Below are positions 14,279 through 20,030 of a stretch of DNA of 20,030 nt, in pieces. Each line of letters begins with the position of its first letter. Positions within the stretch are counted from its first letter, which is position 1. Location: positions 1 to 20,030 of the forward strand of contig JAHJDU010000052.1 in the NCBI GenBank assembly GCA_018812385.1. Direction: 5' to 3'. A program made the translations under genes and the position numbers. This DNA comes from Pseudomonadota bacterium (GTDB taxonomy: Bacteria; Desulfobacterota; Desulfobacteria; Desulfobacterales; Desulfobacteraceae). Below the pieces are notes generated by a model. The model worked only from the letters and a program-made list of their open reading frames with translations, was not told the DNA's origin and ran no database searches.

Positions 14279-16130
14279 TCGTATCTCCCTTATTTCTGGT
14301 GTCGGGTTTCATTCCAAGCACCTCAACGATTTCAATTGATCCTGATCTTCCTCTGGGCTGGATTTTTTCTTTACGTCCAAAAAGCACTTCGTATTCAAAT
14401 GCTTTTATCGTAGTTCGACTGGCAACAATTGTCCATCCCAATTTTTTGCATAGTCCTTCAAGACGTGAAGCAATATTAATGGTATCTCCTATGGCCGTAT
14501 ACTCCATCCGCTGCTTGGAGCCGATATTTCCCACCAATGCTTTGCCGGTGTGAATACCGATACCAATCTGAAATTCAGGGATATCCCGATTCGGGAATCG
14601 TTCCTTCAACCATACCTTAAATTCGATGGCGGTTTCAAGCATGGAAAATGCGGTTTTCAAACATCGCTGCCCGTGATCGGGTGTGGGCAGGGGTGCGCCA
14701 AAAACTATCATTACGGCATCTCCTATAAACTTGTCAACAATACCTTTGTTGGAGGTTACTATATCACAGACCTGTGAATAATAATGGTTAAGCAACTCTA
14801 CTACCTCCGCAGGAGACAGCTTTTCAGAAATGGTCGTAAAATTTCGAATGTCTGAGAACATGGCTGTTATCTCAATTTCTTCACCCCCCAGTGCCGGCAT
14901 TTTATCCTGTTTGATAATTTCTTCTAATACAGATTCAGACACATATGGACTGAATTTTTTCTTCATTTGAAGGCGTTCTTTTTCCTCATGGGTCAATTTT
15001 GTGCTGAGAATTCCCAGATAGGAGAATATCGATGAGAACGCAAGGTTGACGATCGGGGCCAGTATTCCTGTAAGGAATAAAATATAGGAAAGAGATGCGA
15101 AAATTACCAGCATAAGAGCAATTAAAGCCAATCCCCTCTTTGGACCCAAAGCCTGTGTCAAAAAAACGGATGCAGATACGGCCACAATCAGCCATGCCAC
15201 CCTGAAAAAAACCGGCAGGTCCTTTAGTGATTTGCCTGCAATGATGGTTTCAATAATGTTGGCATGAATTTCCCCTCCCTTCATAAGGTTGATGTCCCCG
15301 GATAAAAACCCGCCAGAGTAAGGTGTGATATGTGAGTCATTGAATCCTTCCTGTTCAACTGAAATAATAACAATTTTATCTTTCAAAAGAAGCGTTAATT
15401 TTTCTAACTCTTTTGCCCCGGTAGTGAACAGATCCATGAATGAAACCCTGGGAACAGTATCGGGTGGCCCGACATAGCCAATACGATTAATTTTTGAACC
15501 CGGGTTGCCATAACCTGCTTTCATTGCCAGGAGCGGTGCAAATGCAGTATCAGGTTTCCTGTTATCATTAAATAATTTTTCGAAAAAAGAACGGACAACA
15601 CCATCGCTGTCCTGAAATAGATTAACCAATCCCACAGAAGCAGGTCCATCCGAAAGGGCATACATGTATTCAACAGCAGGGAGGTTAAACTGTTCATGAT
15701 TCTTTTCTGACCAGGTGACCTGTCCTGCCAATACGATTTTTGAAGAATTAATCTGTTTTTGAAACAAAGTATTAAATGATCGGGTGGCAACGGATTTATC
15801 AAATTTCATTTTTTGCAGCCAGGATTACGGGTTGATGGAAAAAATCAGGTCTATTCCTATGGCAGTCACGCCGGCCTTGCGTAAGGCGGAAATGGCTTGG
15901 GCAAAATGAGGCCCCCAGAATACGAGAGGATCTTCTTTAAAATAATTCAGGGTTTTATCATCAATGGCAATAATGACAACATGCGGCGTATACTGGGGCC
16001 GTACTTTGGCCATGCGATGATAGGTATCATAAATAACCTGCTCCAGAGGAGGGAACCAGTTATTGTAAGTACAGATTTCGACCAGAATACAGCTGATAAA
16101 AATGATTAAAAGGCTTTTTTTAAAAAGCAT
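14265..16130 (-). pseudogene. CHASE2-adenylate cyclase gene interrupted by one in-frame TAA
   Basis: If read through, this is a 621-codon membrane cyclase. Codons 1-25 give a membrane anchor (LFKKSLLIIFISCIL), about 30-300 the extracytoplasmic CHASE2 sensor, three membrane helices lie near 307-375, and the class III cyclase domain spans about 419-560. Catalytic residues are present: metal-binding Asp427 (FSDIRNFT) and Asp471 (FIGDAVM), adenine-selecting Lys467 and Asp549 (IGDTINIAS), and transition-state Arg556. These favour cAMP over cGMP. Codon 102 is TAA (15825-15827), between GIDLIFSINP and SWLQK. Both sides continue the CHASE2 fold in the same frame with no bases missing, so one substitution (GAA or CAA to TAA) explains it. 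A restart at ATG 15809 would lack the anchor. ATG 16130 is chosen for its AAAGGCAG site. It heads the operon with the FecR-like and TPR-CHAT genes. Confidence 0.85.
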
Positions 16131-16224
16131 TCGCTGCCTTTTTATTATAAAAATTCTTTTTCCAGTATTATCAAGACACAATTCACCTATATCAGTCCGA
16201 TTCATTTTTTTCAACTCAAACCAA

Positions 16225-16253
16225 ATGATATTTAAATTAAAGCTATCGTTCAA
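16225..16253 (-). promoter_or_regulatory. Candidate sigma-70-type promoter for the cyclase-FecR-CHAT operon
   Basis: Reading the minus strand, TTGAAC (16248-16253) is separated by exactly 17 bases from TATCAT (16225-16230). That is four of six -35 matches and five of six -10 matches, about 95 bases upstream of the cyclase start. The surrounding 16131-16343 stretch is AT-rich and has no gene that could be supported. Confidence 0.45.
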
Positions 16254-16343
16254 AGTCACCCAAAATCAATTATTCTGAAAGACCAATTGAATATAAAAAT
16301 CCAAATATAATCGGTTTTATCATAAATACTTGAGGCTGAATCG

Positions 16344-16369
16344 AAAAAACCAGGCAGGGCGATGCCCAG
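16344..16369 (-). terminator. Rho-independent terminator for the lytic transglycosylase gene
   Basis: On the minus strand a 7-bp stem (CTGGGCA with TGCCTGG, two G-U pairs, six-base loop) is followed immediately by six T. It begins about 24 bases after the stop codon at 16393. It should separate the transglycosylase transcript from the cyclase operon, which then needs its own promoter. Confidence 0.55.
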
Positions 16370-16392
16370 GGTGATAATATCGCTCAATATAC

Positions 16393-17577
16393 TCACTCAA
16401 TAGTTCTGAGGCGGGGCATTAGCTTTTCAAATTTATTAGAATACAATTTAACACCCCGGACATACATGTCACTGTGGTTATACCGTTTAAAGGCATATTC
16501 TCTACCCCGTTCCTTGTATTTATGATGTTTCAGATATGTGGCAACGGAAAAAATTGAATCTGGAACAGTATTTAAATCAATGAGGCCATCCCTGTCTCCA
16601 TCAACTGCATAAGCCATGGAAGCGGGCATAAATTGTGGTATCCCTATAGCTCCTGCCCAGGATCCTTTTACGATCTTTGGATTAAAACCTGTGTTTTTTG
16701 CCCGAATTAATAATTGAGACAGGTTATTAAGAGCCCGTTTTTTTATTTTTTGAAGTCTTTTTACAGCAGTGGGTCTATCCATGGCTCCTTCTTTTTGATA
16801 ATGGCCTTTTTGAAAGAGTTCAAACTCAACTTCATCAATATGAAAATATTGATGGACAAATATCTTGAATATCTCATATTTGCCCCTGTACTTTCCAAGA
16901 CCAGACTCCCAGTTTAAAATGGAGATAATATCGCTCGCTTGAACTCCAGTCTCTTTTTGTGCGTTTAAAAAATGTACTTTATGCTTTTCAAAAAATAGTA
17001 TTCCATTATTCAAGGTCTTTTTATTTACTAATATAGGAACCCAGTCCTTATGCTGCTTGTTCTGCTTTTTAATTGAAACAGGAGATGCCAGAAAAACAAG
17101 TTTATCCAGATATTCCCTCTGTAGGAGGAGATTGGATTGATCTAATAACAAATCATCAAATTCTTCTTTTGAATAATATTTTTTAACTTTATTATATATA
17201 TTAAAGTATTTAGCCGGATATTCTTTTTCCAGGTTTATTAAGGTTTTTTTGTAGATTAAATCCACTAGGTTAAAATCGATTGCTTTTTCATTCAAAGTTG
17301 AAACAGAAGCTGAAAGCCACCCCTCATAATTGGGTGTTTTAACAAGATACCATAGGTGTCCTTCCCTGGTAAGTGTATCCATTACAGATGCTTTTTCATT
17401 TTTTGACAAGACAACTATGACATTTTTTTTAGATGTATCAGGTGCACTTCTTAAATTGCACTTTTCTACATTTACAATGATTTCCAATCCCTTCAAGTAG
17501 GACTTAGCAGAAACTGGAGCTGGAAAGAGATACAGAACAGAAATAACCAATAGGATTGTTATGAAAAGCTTCATCAT
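16393..17577 (-). CDS. Exported lytic murein transglycosylase, SH3 domain plus MltB-type domain
   Basis: This 394-residue periplasmic enzyme should cleave peptidoglycan glycan strands with formation of 1,6-anhydro ends. A signal peptide covers about residues 1-24 (MMKLFITILLVISVLYLF, cleavage after VSA). A bacterial SH3 domain follows at about 34-92 (CNLRSAPDTSKKNVI, then WYLVKTPNYEGWL). A middle linker of about 70 residues leads to the MltB/SLT_2-type domain, with the probable catalytic Glu224 in LNWESGLGKYRG, then GSWAGAIGIPQFMPASM (305-321) and a DGDRDGLIDL loop. There is no lipobox Cys at the signal-peptide end, unlike MltB. The first ATG (17595) has no ribosome site; ATG 17577 has GGAG 12 bases upstream and starts the signal peptide directly. 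It is upstream of the cyclase operon on the same strand but separated by a probable terminator and 262 bases. Confidence 0.85.
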   Translation of the reverse strand: MMKLFITILLVISVLYLFPAPVSAKSYLKGLEIIVNVEKCNLRSAPDTSKKNVIVVLSKNEKASVMDTLTREGHLWYLVKTPNYEGWLSASVSTLNEKAIDFNLVDLIYKKTLINLEKEYPAKYFNIYNKVKKYYSKEEFDDLLLDQSNLLLQREYLDKLVFLASPVSIKKQNKQHKDWVPILVNKKTLNNGILFFEKHKVHFLNAQKETGVQASDIISILNWESGLGKYRGKYEIFKIFVHQYFHIDEVEFELFQKGHYQKEGAMDRPTAVKRLQKIKKRALNNLSQLLIRAKNTGFNPKIVKGSWAGAIGIPQFMPASMAYAVDGDRDGLIDLNTVPDSIFSVATYLKHHKYKERGREYAFKRYNHSDMYVRGVKLYSNKFEKLMPRLRTIE

Positions 17578-17621
17578 AAAGTGACTATACTCCATTTTTA
17601 GTGATAATTAATAGTATTGGA

Positions 17622-17685
17622 ATCCGTGACACGGATATTAATATAAACGATAGTCTGACCATAGTAAGTCTTTATTTTGACCATA
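17622..17685. promoter_or_regulatory. Palindrome and paired direct repeats upstream of the transglycosylase gene
   Basis: A perfect 7+1+7 palindrome (ATCCGTG-A-CACGGAT) lies at 17622-17636, 45 bases before the chosen start. Two copies of TGACCATA at 17656-17663 and 17678-17685 are 22 bases apart, two helical turns, on the same face of the DNA. Both look like protein-binding sites in the divergent gap between the transglycosylase and DUF2784 genes. The rest of 17578-17846 holds no intact gene. Confidence 0.4.
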
Positions 17686-17846
17686 AAAGTTTTTTATCAC
17701 CTTCAATGAATGCTTTTGAAGGTTCTTCCGTGGTTCCCCTTGATTTCATTGTTGCCTATACCCTGGACAGATAATTGAAAAGTAACAAAATAAATGGTAC
17801 ACAACAACAATAAATTTAAGTTTTTTACTAATACGCAATTGAAAAT

Positions 17847-18239
17847 GTGTCTACTTTTTCAAGGAAAATCATTGTTTTGATCCATCTGTTTTTTGCAAAC
17901 TGCATTTTAATTCTACACTTTGCGTTTATCATGTTTGTGGTATTCGGCGGCATGTTCATTTTTTACAGGCAATGGATGTCATGGCTGCACATTCCCGCAG
18001 TTTTCTGGGCAGCAATTATTGAATTTTCCGGCTGGATCTGCCCCCTGACACCTCTTGAAAACCATTTAAGAGCCCTATCCGGACAAAGCGGGTATAATCA
18101 TGGGTTTATCCACCACTATTTATTGAAGATTATTTATCCTGAAGGGTTGACCCGGCAGACTCAGATTTTTCTCGGGCTTGGGGTGTTAATTATTAATTTG
18201 TTTGTTTATACTGCCTATTTTAAAAAAAGAAAGGTGTAA
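17847..18239 (+). CDS. DUF2784 family small membrane protein
   Basis: This inner-membrane protein of up to 130 residues has unknown function. The family core is clear: LHFAFIMFVVFGGMF in the first helix, WLHIPAVFWAAIIEFSGWICPLTPLEN (helix two and the conserved GWICPLTPLE segment around residues 58-72), then SGYNHGFIHHYLL and a final helix (FLGLGVLIINLFVYTAY) before a KKRK tail. The start is uncertain. The longest frame begins with GTG 17847 without a good site; an in-frame TTG at 17877 has AAGGA about 11 bases upstream and would match the usual N terminus of the family better. It converges on the DUF3786 gene with a 41-base gap. No function is claimed. Confidence 0.8.
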   Translation: MSTFSRKIIVLIHLFFANCILILHFAFIMFVVFGGMFIFYRQWMSWLHIPAVFWAAIIEFSGWICPLTPLENHLRALSGQSGYNHGFIHHYLLKIIYPEGLTRQTQIFLGLGVLIINLFVYTAYFKKRKV

Positions 18240-18280
18240 ATAAAAACAAAAAACATTAATCAAAATCTCCAGGTGATTAT

Positions 18281-18886
18281 TTATTCTTCGATTAATTTTA
18301 AAATTTTTCTGGAACTATATTCCCCTACATCGGCAAGGCCGTCAACGGGTAGAAATAGCCGTGCATTATTTGAATACAGGCAGGTTACTGAAGCCGGGAA
18401 ATCGTCGTCAGCTTCATAAAAAATATAGCAAAGAGCTATTTTCGGTAGAGGATAAACAATAAAGGAAAAATCTCCTCCAGTCCCATCAGGAGCTTTTCCC
18501 CCTTTAAGTGTTTTAGTGATTGTTCCGACGGCTTTTTTGATTTTGGCCACATGGGGGACAAGCAGTTGTTCCGTATGTGTTGCAAAAGCTCCTACATAGG
18601 GCATACTGTCGGGAAATTCCTTGAATGCTTTCAGGGGTGCGAGGATACATATATCGGGGCAGGCATTCAAGATATAAAGGGATATTAAAATACCAAAAAC
18701 AGAAGAGTGTTCTTTCTCACCAAGACTGATTCTTCCCGGCTCAATCAGACATTTTTCACCAAAGGCATCAAAAATAAACTTTTCCCCATCCTGTTCACCT
18801 GGAAGATTTTTTGCAAGGTCTTTCGGTAGATTGTCATATATTTGATTAAGATTATTTTGAACAATTTTTGTATAATTATCTGTCAT
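18281..18886 (-). CDS. DUF3786 family protein
   Basis: This 201-residue, probably cytoplasmic protein has unknown function. Family-like segments are DAFGEKCLIEPGRI near residue 40, GILISLYILNA, the AFATHTEQLLVPHV stretch, and a C-terminal block containing FIVYPLPKIALCYIFYEADD, then DFPASVTCLYSNNARLFLPVDGLADVGE (hallmarks are PLP-x-x-P/A-L, D-D-x-FPAS and LP-x-DGL). Such proteins occur in sulfate reducers and other anaerobes, often near corrinoid or one-carbon genes; that association is from memory and weak. TAGGAGA lies six bases upstream of the ATG. It is divergent from the mttB relic with about 207 bases between them. Confidence 0.8.
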   Translation of the reverse strand: MTDNYTKIVQNNLNQIYDNLPKDLAKNLPGEQDGEKFIFDAFGEKCLIEPGRISLGEKEHSSVFGILISLYILNACPDICILAPLKAFKEFPDSMPYVGAFATHTEQLLVPHVAKIKKAVGTITKTLKGGKAPDGTGGDFSFIVYPLPKIALCYIFYEADDDFPASVTCLYSNNARLFLPVDGLADVGEYSSRKILKLIEE

Positions 18887-18954
18887 TCTTTATCTCCTAT
18901 ATTAAAAGTATAAGCCCACCAAAGGCAATGAAGTGCATCTTTTAAATTATCTTT

Positions 18955-18985
18955 TTCTTGACAAAAAGCAAGTTTTTATCTTAAC
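18955..18985 (+). promoter_or_regulatory. Second copy of the TTCTTGACAAAAAGC...ATCTTAAC motif
   Basis: Fifteen identical bases (18955-18969 versus 6368-6382) are followed by ATCTTAAC at 18978-18985 (versus 6386-6393), and TTTAAA lies a few bases upstream in both places. It contains a perfect TTGACA but no convincing -10 hexamer at 16-18 bases. It may be the promoter of the mttB relic or an unrelated short repeat. Confidence 0.35.
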
Positions 18986-19014
18986 GTCTTTTCCTTAAAA
19001 TGGGCTCTATACTG

Positions 19015-19073
19015 AACCTCCCCCCCCCAAAAAAAATGGGCACGGGAGTAAGTTATCTTTTTTTGGGAAGGTT
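19015..19073. repeat. Inverted repeat with C9/A8 homopolymer tracts in the mttB leader
   Basis: The right arm at 19058-19073 (T7-GGG-AAGGTT) matches a left arm at 19015-19035 made of AACCT, an enlarged C tract and A7. Nine consecutive C (19020-19028) abut eight consecutive A (19029-19036). The arms would be almost perfect if the C run were five bases shorter, suggesting slippage inside one arm. It could form a hairpin in the 5' leader of the decayed methyltransferase gene just downstream. Confidence 0.5.
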
Positions 19074-19093
19074 TAATTGATAATTTAACAGGA

Positions 19094-20030
19094 ATGAGGC
19101 AAAAAACAGCTATGAGCAGAAATGGTTTAACTTCAGCTATTGGAATGGGATTAAATGTTTTTTTCCAGGATGAACTTGAGACAATTCACAAAGGGGCCTG
19201 CCATATTTTAAAGCGCACTGGTGTGCTCGTGGAGATGGAAGAAGCTGCCGAAAGGTTAAGCAGCGCAGGAGCCCGGGTTTCAAAAAAGGATCCAACTGGC
19301 TGGTCAAAATTTCTGAATGGATGGTTACAGACAGCATCTCAAGTGTGGCAAAAAGTGTGACCTATTATGCCCGTGATCCTGAAAAAGATTTTTTTATGGA
19401 AAAGGGTCATGTGGGATTCAGTACATTTGGAGAACAGGTAAATGTCGATATTATGGCCATGGCACTTTCCGGCGGAACAGGCCCGGTAACACTTGCCGGC
19501 ACTATTGTTCAGACCATTGCCGAACACCTTAGCGGACTGGTTCTTGCTCAGACTATTAAAAAAGGATCTATTGTTACCTTTGGTTCATGCAGCACTATCA
19601 TGGATCTGAAAACAGGACTGACTTCCGTGGGGGCTCCTGAATGGAGTATGGTGGGTACAGCCATTGCAAAGATGTCGCAATATTATGGTATTCCCTGCCG
19701 TATTGGCGCAGGCGTAAGTGATTCCAAGGTTCCGGATGCCTATGCAGGTTAAGAGTTTACCTTGAACGCTCTGCCCATGGCTCTGTCCGGAGCCAATATG
19801 GTTTTTGGTGCAGGAGGGTTAGAGACGGGACTGACCTTTGATTATGGACCATGAATGCATCACAAATATCCTTAAATTGATCAGCGGAGTAAAGGTTGAT
19901 CATGAATCCATGGTGTTGGATCTCATTGATGAGATAGGTCCTGGCGGAACTTATCTTACCCATCCCCAAAGACAGTTTCTGGAATAAGCGCAGCCACCAA
20001 TTTGGATAGGATTTTTCCGAACCTTATTAA
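19094..20030 (+). pseudogene. Decayed MttB-family corrinoid methyltransferase gene, runs off the window
   Basis: MttB-family proteins transfer a methyl group from trimethylamine or another quaternary amine to a corrinoid protein and are about 480-500 residues long. Frame 1 (19094 to about 19287) gives DELETIHKGACHILKRTGV...LSSAGARVSKK. A shift at the A6 tract 19282-19287 moves the match to a second frame (KISEWMVTDSISSVAKSVT...ARDPEKDF, then HVGFSTFGEQVNV). There about 150 residues of the family core are missing and the match resumes at MALSGGTGPVTLAGT...GVSDSKVPDAYAG. TAA at 19750-19752 interrupts just before EFTLNALPMALSGAN...GLETGLTFDY. About 11 bases are missing near 19843, and a third frame from 19844 carries MDHECITNIL...LDLIDEIGPGGTYLTHP to TAA 19985. 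The disabling codons are TAA and frameshifts, not TAG, so pyrrolysine decoding does not rescue it. Confidence 0.88.

Noticed and set aside
15825..15827. Pyrrolysine or selenocysteine read-through of the cyclase stop, suggested by the MttB gene nearby
   Set aside because: The codon is TAA, not TAG or TGA, and no recoding hairpin was seen.
18255..18296. Terminator between the convergent DUF2784 and DUF3786 genes
   Set aside because: Only a 7-bp AT-rich pairing (ATTAATC with GATTAAT) with a 28-base loop is present, too weak to call.

Overview
The window reads like an AT-leaning chromosome segment of an anaerobic Gram-negative bacterium, most plausibly a sulfate-reducing Desulfobacterota (Desulfobacteraceae-like). 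This is an inference from gene content: a TRAP carboxylate transporter, an MttB-type methyltransferase relic, a DUF3786 protein, and an outer-membrane two-partner secretion pair next to CHAT and CHASE2 proteins. No rRNA, tRNA, CRISPR array or intact insertion sequence was seen.

Left third (1-6184, all + strand): a metabolic operon. A GntR/FCD regulator sits behind a long perfect inverted repeat. It is followed by a complete TRAP transporter (DctP binding protein, DctQ and DctM membrane subunits) and by pxpA-pxpB-pxpC, the three subunits of prokaryotic 5-oxoprolinase. Spacing is tight, with 1- and 4-nt overlaps, and a strong hairpin separates dctP from dctQ. The simplest reading is regulated uptake of 5-oxoproline (or a related carboxylate) and its ATP-dependent opening to glutamate.

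Middle (6185-17577): a decayed gamma-carbonic-anhydrase start is followed by a two-partner secretion pair, TpsB (outer-membrane pore with VRGY motif) and TpsA (filamentous-haemagglutinin-type beta-helix of about 1000 residues). Converging on TpsA with only 6 nt between stop codons is a minus-strand operon. Read in its own direction it encodes a CHASE2-class III adenylate cyclase, then an exported FecR-like protein, then an exported TPR-CHAT putative cysteine peptidase. The last two junctions overlap by 14 and 4 nt. The cyclase gene carries one in-frame TAA at codon 102, so it is broken, read through, or mis-sequenced here. Behind it lies an exported SH3-MltB lytic transglycosylase with its own likely terminator. 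Together these form a candidate cell-surface module: secreted beta-helix, pore, periplasmic putative protease, periplasmic FecR-like protein, and a second-messenger sensor. This is the most interesting part of the window.

Right end (17600-20030): a small DUF2784 membrane protein, a DUF3786 protein in convergent orientation, and a clearly decayed mttB-like methyltransferase gene with frameshifts, a stop codon and an internal deletion. Several gene relics flank the secretion module (gamma-carbonic anhydrase, mttB, perhaps an EamA transporter), which suggests a region of gene turnover.
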